A stretch of DNA of 64,000 nucleotides from Limnephilus marmoratus. Lineage: Eukaryota; Arthropoda; Insecta; Trichoptera; Limnephilidae. Positions 1-10,010 of this stretch are shown here, piece after piece. Under the pieces are notes generated by a model. It was not told the origin of the DNA and did no database searches. It worked only from the letters and a program-made list of their open reading frames with translations. The position numbers and the translations under genes were made by a program. The stretch is from NCBI GenBank assembly GCA_917880885.1, contig OU862912.1, positions 49,897,117 to 49,961,116 on the forward strand. Direction: 5' to 3'. Positions within the stretch are counted from its first letter, which is position 1; every line of letters starts with the position of its first letter.

Positions 1-2
1 CT

Positions 3-110
3 AAAGGTTTGCCGTATGAAAAAATTGAAAGGGACGATTCAATCTGGCAAAAAATTGAACCACTGTTAGAAAAACTTCTACCACCAATGCCTTTTACCAG
101 AAACAATTGA
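3..110 (+). CDS. C-terminal tail of an unidentified protein, cut by the window edge
   Basis: An open frame runs from the window edge to TGA at 108-110 and gives 35 residues. The stretch KIERDDSIWQKIEPLLEKL is acidic/hydrophobic and probably helical. An AATAAA signal lies at 201-206, about 90 bases after the stop, which fits the 3' end of a real transcript. The pattern 'hydrophobic-x-R-D-D-x-x-W ... L-x-x-L' loosely recalls the C-terminal segment of YqaJ-type exonuclease proteins that occur in arthropod repeats, but 35 residues are too few to assign a family. The rest of the gene lies to the left of the window. It could be a host gene or a mobile-element gene. Confidence 0.4.
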   Translation, partial: KGLPYEKIERDDSIWQKIEPLLEKLLPPMPFTRNN

Positions 111-200
111 CGGTCGCATATCAAGAAATTTACCGGCGAGAGAAAGATCTAAATCATAAATTGTTTAAAATTCATTGTATAGTGGTAAAAAATTTTGTAC

Positions 201-206
201 AATAAA
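201..206 (+). promoter_or_regulatory. Poly(A) signal AATAAA
   Basis: A canonical AATAAA lies about 90 bases downstream of the stop codon at 108-110, in AT-rich sequence. It is the likely cleavage and polyadenylation signal of the left-edge gene. Confidence 0.4.
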
Positions 207-299
207 GTGTTTACAAACAAAAAATTTCAATTAATCACTGAAGGCAATGTAAGCGACTCTCAACTAAAAATTTGAAACAGATTTTTTTTAAAAACATAA

Positions 300-705
300 A
301 CCTCACATTGGAGGCACCGAGGAAAAATAATCGCTCAGGGACTTTGTTGGAGAAGTTGTTGGACATCATTGGAGAAGCTGTGTGGAGGGTATTTTTAGGA
401 TAAGGAAGGAAAGGAAGTTTTGGGTAGGGAAAAGGTAGGTAAAAGTATGAAATGATGGTGGAGAGTCCAGCTGTAGAGATCAAAAGATCTTCCTCTTCCA
501 GTTTCTCCCAATCCGGCCCGCCACGCAGTAAGTGGACAAAATTATCCGCCACCAAAACCCATGCAGACCTCATCCGTGAACCCGGGAACCCAGGCTCTGT
601 CACCAAACATAGAGGACCACTTGCGGTGACCAAGTGGCGGGGGTGTTGGTTATCCAATAAATGGTTCCCGGGGCGATGGTACCTAAAACGCCTCCCAAAT
701 TGAAA
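300..705 (+). repeat. Dispersed repeat 'B', copy 1
   Basis: The segment is similar along its length to 35845-36240 and 41945-42300, and in reverse to 27022-27095 and 28285-28480. Shared blocks include GGTGTTGGTTATCCAATAA and the GGTTCCCGGGGCG stretch near the right end. The left part resembles the reverse complement of a LINE 3' tail found at 14.3 and 46.5 kb (CCCTGAGG...AAATTATTTTCC). Open frames on both strands here are shadows of the repeat. I read it as a chimeric short interspersed element, class uncertain. Confidence 0.6.
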
Positions 706-929
706 ATTTATTATAGTACTTGACATAAAAAAATTTAGTTTTGCACAATTTTAGTATGAAAGCTCGGTCAGTATTGGTATACCGCGATGAGTCACTAAAC
801 AGAAAAAAAACGAATAAAAAATATCGATTACTCGGGCAAGGACAACACTAGTCTACCGATAAAATTCTTTACATCACTACTTCGCATTATATGTATGTAT
901 TTGTCAAAACCCACGTTCCCCGGCCCCCC

Positions 930-1378
930 TCAGGAGAAATGAGCGAAAGGGACACCTGCACGTCGGGCCGAAAATACCTAAATAAAATCTTCGAAATCGA
1001 TGTTTTGTATTCCCCATTTTTCTTCTCCAAAACTGGACGGATTTAAAAAATTTTTTTCACTAACTGTATTAAAAGAAAATATTCTATGTCGGTACGTTTT
1101 GCTTTTTTTCAAAATACATTGTTTAGTTTGTATACTGAACGTTTTTTGACGGCGTTTAAATTAGGCAATTTTATTCATTTTTGGAAGGTCGTAACTTCTA
1201 TGAGAAGTAAATTATCAAAAAAAACAAAACGTACCGACACGCTAGTGGTCAATATCTATATTATGTAAAAAAAAATTTTGCTCTAGGGTCAAAATCCAGA
1301 GAGATAAACGGGGAATACGTTTGTATAGAAAAGCGCAGCTAGTATTTCCTCTTAAGCGAAGCCGGGTACCCCAGCTAG
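930..1378 (+). mobile_element. Helitron remnant ending in CTAG|T
   Basis: The right end reads GGGTACCCCAGCTAG followed by T. This is the Helitron rule (CTRR end, insertion between A and T) and matches other copies here (7020, 27456, 47551, 60586). A second CAGCTAGT at 1336-1343 suggests that one Helitron end sits next to another. The left limit is not defined and 930 is an estimate. No Rep/helicase coding is present, so it is a non-autonomous fragment. Confidence 0.5.
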
Positions 1379-1965
1379 TTGATTAATTAAATAAACTGTA
1401 AAGTTAGTAAGTATTTTTAATTTGCTCTGAAATTCTAAACCCTTTTGCTTTTCTACACAAGGAGCGCTACCACTAAATTACTTCATTTCATTCGTATTAC
1501 ACAAATAAACTAATTTATTTTATCAACGTCAACACTGTCGGCACGTTTGTTTTACTATTGGATAAGATAGCGGATAATAAATTCATCAATGTCCGAGAAG
1601 TTTGCTTGACGAGATTCAATCGGCAACATTAAGTCAGCAATAACAACATAATGTTGTGAACACAGAGAAGATGGAGAGGCGAGGGTTAACGAAGGAATTC
1701 CACAGCGAGAGGAAACGATAAGTCGGAGGAAACATCCAATTTGATGTTTGATTGACAATTGACAAGAGAATTTATTACTTAAACGATTGAGAAAACCGCA
1801 ATTTATTTTCTGTAGATGCAGAAAGGCGACTAAAATATTTATGGGCATTAAAGAGCGTTTAACCAGTCAGCGGCCGAAAATCCACATTTCGTTGAAAGTT
1901 GTTCTTGCGATCGTGCAGGGCGGTTACAATGAGAAAGATTAATTATTCTCCGTACCAGCCTTTTA
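1379..1965. other. Intergenic, nothing recognised
   Basis: AT-rich sequence. A 97-codon open frame on the minus strand (1555-1848) shows no recognisable domain and no sign of expression, so I do not call it a gene. Confidence 0.5.
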
Positions 1966-2726
1966 AAATTATTTATTTATTTTATTTATTTATTTATTTA
2001 TTTAACGCCCAATGGGCTTTTACATTTTGGTAGTACAAATGATTCATGACAGATTATTTAACATATACAGAATAATAAAAATAAAATTTGATAAAAAAGC
2101 ACACAAGTCATAAAAATACAAAAATACAGGGTTTTCAGAAAAACAGATAGGTTTAGGAATAGTTTTGGAATAATAAGTTTTTTAAAAGATCAACAAATTT
2201 CGCCAAGTTTATGTCAAATATGTCAATATCACTTAAGTACTGATTTCCCATAGTGTGAAATCGTTGTATTGGAGAGTGGGCAATGTAGTTCCGCTTATGA
2301 ATGCTACAGTAGAATAGTGTATTTTGTCGTGTAGTTACTGTCGGTATTCGTAAGTTTATGAGTTGCAGTAGTTCGCAACAGTCAAATTTAGAGTTAAGTA
2401 TTTTGAATAAAAATGTTAAGTCGTTTATTTTACGTCTGTCTTCTAGTGTGTGTATTTTTAAAACATTTAATAATTAATTATATTTCAAGTCTTCTAGTGG
2501 GATATTTAATTTAAAATTTATAAAACGCAGAAATTTTTTTTGTATTCGCTCAATGTTCTTAATGTGAATTTTGTAAGATGGAGACCAAACTACCGAGTTA
2601 TATTCCATTAGACTTCTAACTAGAGATACATATAATAATTTAATGACTTGTATGGAATTAAAGTTTTTGGTTGTTCTTAGTACGAAGCCTAGTGTTTTCA
2701 TACCTATGTTTACAATTTGGTGGATA
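1966..2726 (-). mobile_element. 5'-truncated LINE 3' end (minus strand)
   Basis: Read on the minus strand, this is a reverse-transcriptase C-terminus (2474-2726), a 3' UTR of about 500 bases and a (TAAA)n tail (TTTA repeats at 1972-2003). The same tail signature (ACGCC...GGCTTTTAC next to TTTA repeats) recurs at 52285-52330. Length and truncation are typical of incomplete target-primed reverse transcription. Confidence 0.75.
2474..2726 (-). pseudogene. Reverse transcriptase C-terminal fragment (jockey/CR1-like LINE)
   Basis: The open frame carries MKTLGFVLR, then LVRSLMEYNSVVWSPSY and IERIQKKFLRF. This is the conserved thumb region after the RT catalytic domain in jockey-type ORF2. The intact LINE in this window has the equivalent MLGFIKR, VLEYASAVWSPTY and IEQVQKHFMY (ORF2 residues about 800-850). 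About 80 codons survive; endonuclease and catalytic RT motifs are missing. It lies back to back with another LINE fragment starting at 2747. Confidence 0.8.
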
Positions 2727-2746
2727 TGATTAGCGAAGAATTAGCG

Positions 2747-3404
2747 AAGTGAATTTTTTGGGAAGAATTCGGCCGAAAATTTCCAGAAAAACCGCCATCA
2801 CCATTTACAATTCAATTATTGCTCCACACTTCAACTACTGTTCAAGTATCCTTTTCCTTTGTAATGAAAGAGAACAGAATAAATTTCAAATTCTCCAAAA
2901 CAGAGCAATGCGAATAATACTCCGAAGAAATAGATTTTCAAAAATAATTAAAATGCTAAAGGAACTTAATTGGTTAACAGTGAAACAAATACTGACCTTG
3001 AACACGTTGATATTTATTCACAAAATATTAAACAACATGTTACCAAAATACTTCACAAATAAAATCGTATACAATAAGGACATTCACAGACATTACACGA
3101 GGACTTGCAAGGAAATAAGATTAAACAAAAAGGACAAAACGAATACGCAAAACAGTCTGCTATACAAAGGAATTAAGTTATATAACACACTACCAGAAAC
3201 TCTTAAGTCCTCACCAATTGAAAAGTTCAAGATGGATTGTAGGAGCTACATAAAACAAAAACAAAAAATTTTGTGATTTCAAAAATTTTGTGAATTTAAA
3301 ATATTATAATTAAAAAAAAAAAAAAAAAAAACTGCAATATGAAATATTTTAATCAATTAGAAATTTGTAAACTTAAATGTACAAATTACTAAAATAAAAT
3401 TCAA

Positions 3405-3438
<34 letters not shown>

Positions 3439-3440
3439 TA
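2747..3440 (+). mobile_element. 5'-truncated LINE 3' end (plus strand)
   Basis: An RT C-terminus (2749-3276) is followed by a short AT-rich 3' UTR and two A-runs (about 3309-3330 and 3407-3436). The junction with the minus-strand LINE at 2726/2747 is abrupt, so two independent insertions abut head to head. The family differs from the 37-41 kb LINE (see the coding entry). Confidence 0.75.
2749..3276 (+). pseudogene. Reverse transcriptase C-terminal fragment, second LINE family
   Basis: An open frame of 175 codons ends in a natural stop. It contains FLGRIRPKIS, FNYCSSILF, KFQILQNRAMRIIL, NTLIFIHKILNNMLPKYF and a final KGIKLYNTLPETLK. This is the usual order for the region downstream of the RT catalytic core in CR1/L2-like and related non-LTR elements. 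The frame has no stop or frameshift over its length, so the truncation is not very old, but all catalytic parts are absent and it cannot be functional. Confidence 0.8.
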
Positions 3441-4147
3441 GTTTTTCATCCAAAATAATTATAACTCCATATCGATTTTATTTCATTCCAAATTTGCTTT
3501 AATTTATACCTACATCCAAAAATGCTGAAAGGCGTGATGATAAAACTATTAAAATAATGTACTCTTTGTAATTATTTTTTGATTATAAGTATTTATCATT
3601 TTTCAATAATGTCTAAGTTAAATAAGAATGCTAAAAAAATCTGAAATATATTAGTTTGTAAGTGCGCAAATAAATATACAAACGGACCAATTTTCGACAA
3701 GAAACAAATGTACGTATATATTTTATGATTTTATTTAAACTGAAATTAAAATTCTAAAACATGCGATACCCAGATAATGTATTGATTTATTTTACTGCAA
3801 ATTAACTAACTTCTTTTTTGAAAATTTAACAAATCTGCCAACGACCTACCTATGGTATAACCTTATTATACTAAAAATAAACATTTTTTTTCTCAAAATT
3901 AAAACATGCGAATGCTAGATAAAAGAACAATCTTTCGATATCCATTTATATTTTTTTTGTGGAAAAGAGTCAATACGTCTAAAATCTGATTTAAAAATGA
4001 CATATTTCTGGTTTTCTCTGGTAATACCCTCTTAATAAAAATCTAAAGTCAAAGTATTTATATTTGAAATGCACAGTCGATTTACAGTCGGAACTAAGTA
4101 AATTCAGCAATTTTCGGAAAGTCGAAAAGAATTTTGCCGGTCTATTT
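3441..4147. other. AT-rich intergenic, nothing recognised
   Basis: No open frame of note, no terminal repeats and no tRNA-like boxes were seen. Confidence 0.5.
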
Positions 4148-4735
4148 TTAACCCATCATGTTAATTTGTTAGTTTTCGGGACAACTCGCACAGGAATCAT
4201 AGAAATCGTTATGGCTCCCTTGCCATCATGGTTAGACATATGATCTGAACGCTGTTAGAAAGAGAAAACATCACGCTTATCATTACATTCACAATTATCA
4301 TCAAATCTAAAGATTTGACTATAAGCCTTTTAAAACTTTCTATATTGACTTTTATGATAACCACAAATAATTAGAATGCACACCATGATGAAACCAAAGT
4401 TTACGCCGCAATATGAAAAAAAAATTGGAAATTTTTTTCTTAATAATTTTTACATGAGTTAATGATAACGTTGCCTAATAAAATAAATCTGTTTATTTTT
4501 TATTGTTAGCAGTAATTTTAGTTAAAAAAAAACCTAAGGTTGGCAATTTTTAAAACTTTTTAATGTTTGTTTTTAATTCAAAATTTTTATATTTCAAAAG
4601 TGATATTATTACATCACATTTGTAAAACAGTTTTTAGTTAACGGATGCATTCAGAAATAATCAATGTATTTGGATTTTCTTGCAAAGCTCAAATATTTTG
4701 ATCTGCCGACAAAATGGGCCAGAGGCATTACGTAA
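4148..4735 (-). mobile_element. TTAA-flanked MITE, family 1, copy 1 (degenerate)
   Basis: It starts with TTAACCC and then follows the 30641-31223 copy block by block (TTTGTTNNTTTTNGG, CAACTCGCA, GTTAGAAA, TTGATGATAACG-like, TTTTTAAAAC, GACAAAAT). The right end has lost its TTAA. With copies at 6102-7317, 25085-25640 and 30641-31223 this defines a family of about 575 bp. TTAA duplication with a CCC-starting terminus is the piggyBac hallmark, so I infer a piggyBac-derived MITE. Confidence 0.65.
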
Positions 4736-4739
4736 GCCA

Positions 4740-5540
4740 TCTTCTGTAGTGATATTAGTATTATCTAGCGCAAACCAACGAAAAATCACGACATAGTTTG
4801 AACTCTTGAAATTCAAAAATAGTAAATTTCGATTAATTTTCTGTTAAAAATATTATTTAATATGTAGGTACCGAATTTATCGCTCGTCTGAATTGTTCAC
4901 ACAATCAATTACAATTTTGAAAATTAGACTTAAATTCAAAGCAAATTTGAGTTAATTGAACCAGATTATAGATTTCACGCAGGAATAACGGACATAGCAG
5001 ATAAACGAAATTAGTATCTTTGATGATGATAACATCACACATTTTATCACAAAGAAAATTAGAGCACTGTTGAGTGACTAAAATAATGTATTGTGGCTAC
5101 GTAGTAAGTAGTAACGCATGGGTGCATTTTTGTTTAATCAGCTTGATGCCATTATACAAAGTTACTTTACTATTAAACCTATTGTCATAAACGCCAGACT
5201 GTTCAACATTAGGCAAGACTGCGGAAAAGGATTGTTTTAACGATAATTATTGTAAAACGCTGTTCTCCGATGGAAGACTGTTAACAAACGTCACAACAAT
5301 GATTATCAAAAAAAAAGTTTCAAAAAAGTTTCATGTGTTAATTTTCGTGGTGGGTAGAAAAACTACGTACAGCATACAGATTCGATAACAAATTTTAAGC
5401 ATAGGATATCTAGTTCTATTCTAAACCTCCAATTCCTACCAAATGGTCTCCCTCAACCAGTCTCTGGAATATATTGTGGGGCAGAAGAGAGTGTGAGGAA
5501 AACAAAACTGAGATTAGGAAGGTTAGGAAATGCCTGACAT
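4740..5540. other. AT-rich intergenic, nothing recognised
   Basis: Short homopolymer runs only; no gene, TIR pair or RT remnant found. Confidence 0.5.
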
Positions 5541-5979
5541 CCGCCGGTACTCGAATTTCAACCGATTTCTTAGACATCCTCTTAAACATTTGAAGTTTTT
5601 CAGCTCTTAAAAAAATATAAGTTATTTTTTAAGATAATATTTATACATTCTCCACGCCGAAACGCAAATTATATGAAATTCCCTCGATAGAAAAAAATCG
5701 CAAAGTATGCTCCGAAAATTGTTATTTTCACGTATATTATAATTGTTATTTCAATAATAACAATTTTCGATTTCAGTGTTTCTTTAAATGCTGTTATAGA
5801 CAGCCCCAAGAGATTTTTGCTTTATTTCAAACGAGTCATGTTTTATATTAAACATTTTCACAATTTTCGCTTCAATTTTGCCGTTTTAAATACAATGTAA
5901 GCGCTCTCTCTCCAACGTAATTATCATTCATAATTACATATCTCTCCATCTTCTTCTTTTTGAGCGTAGATACGGTGCC
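5541..5979 (-). mobile_element. TTAA-flanked MITE, family 2, copy 1
   Basis: Read in reverse it matches 46990-47810 (minus its Helitron) and 55440-55800. Shared blocks include CTCAAAAAGAAGAA, GAGAGATATGTAATTA, AGAGCAAAAATCT, TTTTCGGAGCATACTTTGCG and GAAATCGGT. The right end is followed by TTAA at 5980-5983; the left end has lost it. The ends are GC-rich (GGYRYCG-type) and distinct from family 1. No coding content. Superfamily inferred from TTAA only. Confidence 0.65.
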
Positions 5980-6101
5980 TTAACAATCCGATTTGAAAAT
6001 AGACCGTTATTACGCAATATACAAATGAAGTGAAGCGCACCGGCACTGAAGATTATTTAACACAATTTAAGGGGCGAAAGATGAGTTTGAGAAACACTGT
6101 G

Positions 6102-7317
6102 TTAACCCCTCAGAAATCGGGTCTATTTTTCGGAAGTTCAAAATATTTCCGGTTAGCAATAAAATCCAAATAAATGTAATATTTCTGAACGCATCCGAAA
6201 ACTAAAAACTGCTTTAAAAAGATGAATTGAACTAAAAGAACAAATAATCTATAATATAAAAATGAATCGCTAAATGTGTTGGTAAGCGCAAATCTCGAGA
6301 TCAGCTGAACCGACTTCGCTAATTCTTTTTTTAGAATATTCCCTGAAGTACGAAGATGGTTCTAACGGAGAGAAAAATTAAGAAAATTGGGCAGAAAATT
6401 GAATAATTTAAGAAAACCCGCACGTTTGACAGTTCGCGTGTTGGAGAATGACATTTTGCAAAACAATAAAATTGTAAAATCAGGATTCTACTTTTGAAAA
6501 TCAAGTTGATAAATTTATTTAAAGTAGGTACTCCCCTAATAGTTTGAATGGAATCAAGAATTTTAGATATTTTAAATAGGTAACTATGTTAGGTACCAAA
6601 TTTAATATACCAACATGAAAAATGGAAATTTGAATAAAAATTGTAAAAGGTGGCACGCGGACTGTTTAAAAACTGAATGTACTGGGATTGAATATATGGA
6701 ACGCGGGAGGAGGGTTGGCGGGACGAGGGAGCGGGAAAGGGAAGAAGGAAGGCGGGGAAGGTGGAAGGGGATTGCGGGAGGGAAAGGGGGCGTGTGAGGG
6801 GGAGGGGAACTCTTAAGGGTGGTTAGCGGGACGGGGGAAGGAAGGGGGGAGTGGAGTGGGGAGAGGGAAGGTGGAGGTGACGGAGTAGGAACGCGAGAGA
6901 GGAAGAGGACGCAGGAGAAGAAGGGGATGCGGAAGGGGAACGGGACGAATGGGAAAGGACACTCAGGGAGAAACAATTTCTTTATTAAATGGCAGAGCAA
7001 CGCACGCCGGGACCAGCTAGTTACCGAATAAACCAAACGAACGTTAAACTAAATGAACGAATTCTTTCCTTATTCAAAATATGTTGTTAACCAATATTAA
7101 TGCACATTTTCAAAAAATCAACAAATGAACAAATTCTTTTTTATGAAAACTACGCTAATTAGCGCGTAGTCCGGCGACAGTTGCGCGGACATCATAGCAT
7201 ATCTTTCTGTATTTGAATATCTTTGTTTCTAACCATGATAGTAAGGGACACACAACGATTTCTGTGTGACCTATATGAGTTGTTCCAAAAACCGAACAAT
7301 TTAGCCTGAGGGGTTAA
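6102..7317 (+). mobile_element. TTAA-flanked MITE, family 1, copy 2, split by a Helitron
   Basis: TTAA CCCCTCAG at 6102-6113 is mirrored by CTGAGGGG TTAA at 7306-7317. The flanks of the inner Helitron (6106-6247 and 7021-7313) are similar to the two parts of the 30.6 kb and 25.1 kb copies. Removing the Helitron leaves about 435 bp, close to the family size. TTAA on both sides is intact. Confidence 0.7.
6248..7020 (+). mobile_element. Non-autonomous Helitron (773 bp)
   Basis: It begins TCTATAATATAAAAATGAATCG-type after an A and ends ACCAGCTAG before a T, giving the canonical 5'-TC...CTAG-3' between A and T. A close relative with both ends is at 47099-47551. The interior holds a G+A-rich stretch (6700-6950). 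Open frames on either strand here (e.g. 6602-7036 minus, proline/serine-rich) are by-products of that purine bias. No Rep/helicase coding. Confidence 0.75.
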
Positions 7318-7702
7318 ACGAAGCAAAATGAATTATTGTTGAGATAGCGGGAAATAACACAGAACTAAGACCGTTTGTTCTGTGAACCTTGACCCAGTGA
7401 ACCGAGAGAGCTTCAAATTAAATTGATGCGATCAAGGCTACAATTCTGTAAATTCACGGAGCCGACATTCTAAAGTACTATTGGAATTGATTTGAACAGT
7501 GAGACTTTGAGTTTGCTTGTAATTAAATACCCTTGATTGATTGTCATGACGAGACGAACCTACCTAATATCAAGGATTCATTAGTTTTATTTTAATTATG
7601 AGATTCCACAATGTTATCATTTAATTAAATTCAGGAAAAGTGATTATAGAAAACTTTGGAAAATTTCGTAGAATTTAAAAATCATTCAATAAACAAAAAT
7701 TT
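7318..7702. other. Intergenic, nothing recognised
   Basis: AT-rich; no feature found apart from the first bases of the long inverted repeat at its right edge. Confidence 0.45.
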
Positions 7703-8139
7703 CAACAAAACAAAAAAACGACTTCAAAAAATGTACTAAAAAGTAAAAAAAATAATTTCTTATTCTTCCACAACTTCATAATCAACTTACTTTTTTTAAT
7801 CATCAATATGTAGGTACGATTGTTACTTTTGGAGTCGGTGTCAGTCAAGGTAGGTTTGTAACTACATACATAGTTATAGGTGAGATGTGCTTGTGTCGCA
7901 CAAGCGACTTGACGAGGCGAGAGACAAGAGCGGGGCCGCGGCGGCGCGGGGAGCTGTCAAGTGAACACGCCGGGCCGGGTACCTTTGCTGACTCCAAAAA
8001 TAACAATCGTACCTACATATTGATGATTAGAAAAAGTAAGTTGATTATGAAGTTGTGGAAGAATAAGAAATTATTTTTTTACTTTTTAGTGCATTTTTTG
8101 AAGTCGTTTTTTTGTTTTGTTAAAATTTATGTTTATTTC
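7703..8139. repeat. Long inverted repeat with GC-rich spacer
   Basis: The left arm at about 7703-7836 is the near-exact reverse complement of about 7990-8121, with weaker pairing continuing to about 8139. Only scattered single-base differences are visible. The spacer of about 153 bases is strikingly GC-rich at 7890-7985. The outer ends carry ACGACTTCAAAAAA, which also occurs near 8620 at the end of the next repeat. It looks like a fold-back transposon; a transcript would form a hairpin of about 130 bp. Confidence 0.75.
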
Positions 8140-8199
8140 TTGATTTTTAGTGAATCTGAAGTACACTAACTAATTTGTCTGAATATGGGGTAAACCTAC

Positions 8200-8640
8200 T
8201 AAACGTGCTGCTCGTATGAGACAAACATAATTTGACCAAAGCGATATTAGGGTCAAATTAAGAGATTCGGCCGAGTTTCGTTAATTTGTCATGGATCTGA
8301 TAATCAGAACCTAACCAAACTCTCATCAAATTACCCTTAAAGTACATCCTTTCCAATATAAAAAGAATCATCGAAATCGGTTGGCGTGATATTGAGTTAT
8401 TCGTCCATTTGTCGCGGACATACTTAATGCAAATTTAAGACTTATATGGTTTTCTCAAGGATGCCATTGTCGGAACTAGACCAAATTAAAATGGGACCAC
8501 ACGGAAAGCACCAGCTTTCAAATAAAAAAAGAATCATCAATATCGGTTCACCCAGTCAAAAGTTCTGAGGTAACAAACATAAAAAAAATACAGTCGAATT
8601 GAGAACCTCCTCCTTTTTGAAGTCGTTTAAAAATAGACAT
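8200..8640. repeat. Unclassified dispersed repeat ending in TTTTTGAAGTCG
   Basis: It contains two copies of an AAGAATCATC(G/A)A(A/T)ATCGGTT motif (about 8360 and 8530) and ends GAGAACCTCCTCCTTTTTG then AAGTCG. I recognise such ends as very common in insect (notably lepidopteran) repeats, but I cannot assign a class from this copy. Shared terminal words with the 7.7-8.1 kb inverted repeat suggest one element or a related pair. Confidence 0.4.
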
Positions 8641-8857
8641 GATTTGATATTTCTATTTTTGATACTGACAATTCGCGGTGAAAATTCATTATTATCAATA
8701 TGTATGATAAAAGAAAGTGTATAATGTGCGTGCTGCTAAAACTCAGAAACGAGTCCCGGTACGATCAAGGGAGTTTAATGGTGTGTTAGCCCTCTATCCC
8801 CCATCCATGAAGAAGGTTCCCGTTTTTATCTAAAGGGCGTGTGTTTGAAGATATAAG

Positions 8858-9010
8858 AGGGTATACATTAATTACGTGAGCATTTTTTCTTCCATTCTAG
8901 ACCCCCCCTTGGTGAGATAAATTTGAGCCACTTCGTAATTCTTTTCAAGTAGACGTGAGATTTTGCTGGACCCCCTCCCTCTTTTGAGCTCACGTAATTA
9001 ATGTATGCCC
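8858..9010 (+). mobile_element. C-tract MITE family M1, copy 1
   Basis: The inverted termini are GAGGGTATACATTAATTACG and its near-complement ending GTATGCCCTC, with TAA on both sides (a 3-bp TSD). The interior has the family layout: TIR, C-run after TCTAGA, TTGGTGAGATAAATTT, GACGTGAGATTTTGCTGGA, second C-run, TIR. Both C-runs lie on the same strand. The other copies are at 44164-44309, 45393-45545 and 52335-52494. A 3-bp TSD fits PIF/Harbinger, which is an inference. Confidence 0.8.
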
Positions 9011-9039
9011 TCTAAGGGCTGGAAGTTTCGCCCTCTACA

Positions 9040-9130
9040 GATTTCTAAACAGTCCAGAACATTCGGGTGTATTCGAGAGCATTCTGGAATGCTGTGGAAT
9101 GTTTGGTAATAGTCTGGAACGTTCTCTACA
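9040..9130. promoter_or_regulatory. Cluster of heat-shock-element-like pentamer pairs
   Basis: GAA-NN-TTC at 9057-9064, TTC-NN-GAA at 9082-9089, GAA-NN-TTT at 9097-9104 and GAA-NN-TTC at 9117-9124 lie within 70 bases. Alternating inverted NGAAN units are the binding pattern of heat-shock factor. No gene follows, so activity is unproven. Confidence 0.35.
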
Positions 9131-9139
9131 ACCCCTGGT

Positions 9140-9325
9140 GGGTCTTGGCCTCCTCAAGAATCTTCCTCCACTCATCTCGGTTTTGTGCCAGCTCTCTCCA
9201 GTTTAGATGCTCCAAGATAGATTTGTCTTTGAGGACGTTGTCGCTCCATCTTAGTCTTGGTCTTCCCAGGCTCCTTCGCCCTATTGGTCTTGAGTTCAGC
9301 AGGGACTTTGGTGCTTTCTTTTTTT
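9140..9325 (-). pseudogene. LINE ORF2 C-terminal relic (RTE/CFDP2-like)
   Basis: The minus strand reads, in interrupted frames, RSLGRPRLRW, then about NWRELAQNRDEWRKILEEA and KTHQGL. That is the C-terminal signature GRP-x-x-RW...W-x-x-LA-x-x-R-x-x-W common in RTE-like and related LINE ORF2 proteins. Nothing upstream of it survives. It abuts a Helitron-type CCAGCTAG end at 9332-9339, so it may have been captured or simply interrupted. Confidence 0.55.
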
Positions 9326-9335
9326 GGAACCCCAG

Positions 9336-9339
9336 CTAG
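9336..9339 (+). mobile_element. Helitron 3' end (CTAG|T)
   Basis: CCCCAGCTAG followed by T has the same terminal wording as the 1378 copy. The element body to the left is degraded and its start cannot be set. Confidence 0.4.
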
Positions 9340-9844
9340 TATAATAAAACGAATATAATAAAATAAAACGAATATAAAACTCTTTCCTCTTAATTTATTT
9401 GTTTTTAAGAAACAATTGTTTAGAAGCCATAGCTTACGAAAATGTGGGTTTTTAAACAATAAAAGTGGTAAAAACTAAGTATTTTAATAATTTTGCGGAA
9501 TACGATTGCCTAGGTGTAGGTATTCACACGGACACCGGTCAAAATAGTGGCCACAACCTCAAGGCCACATCAAACGCCGGCAACATTAATTTAATGTGGG
9601 AAAAAGAGATATAACAAGAAAACACGCGGAATGGACGCAGAGATATTCGCATAGAAATTGGCCAAATTATTCCAAGCCGAATGGACAAACCTACGACGTG
9701 AAAACTTTGTGTGTGACGACCATTGATAGAGAATACCCAAGATTTGGGTTTGATAATCTAAAGAAATCACCCATGCTAACGCGTGCAATCTTTTTTTAAT
9801 TCATTTATTAAGTTAAAACGAATATAATATTTCAATTTCTTAAC

Positions 9845-9965
9845 TAACGTACTAATTAAGATTTTTAATTTTGCTCTAAGTAAACAGTTTGTTTTAAAGA
9901 TATTTATACTCTTCTCCGTTTTTAGGCTGTCTGGAAAGAGATTACCTATATAATTGTATGCACAG
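9845..9965 (+). repeat. LINE 3'-UTR-like repeat 'E', copy 1
   Basis: The segment is similar to 27855-27980: TTTTTAATTTTG(C/T)TCTAAG, then TATTTATA(C/T)TCTTCTCC(G/A)TTTTTAGG, then GGA(A/G)GAGATTA. The right copy runs on for about 150 bp more. No coding seen. The wording resembles a LINE 3' UTR, class uncertain. Confidence 0.45.
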
Positions 9966-10010
9966 GCATATCAAAAAAGTAACGGTAACAATTTTATTAT
10001 TTCCGTCTTG

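Noticed and set aside
235..726. 163-codon minus frame at the left end
   Set aside because: It spans repeat B, which occurs in several places without a conserved frame.
1555..1848. 97-codon minus frame
   Set aside because: No recognisable domain, repeat partner or transcription signal.
6602..7036. 144-codon proline-rich minus frame and matching plus frames
   Set aside because: Same cause: the G+A-rich core of a non-autonomous Helitron.
9591..9799. Overlapping 65-67 codon frames on opposite strands
   Set aside because: No motif; neither strand has supporting signals.
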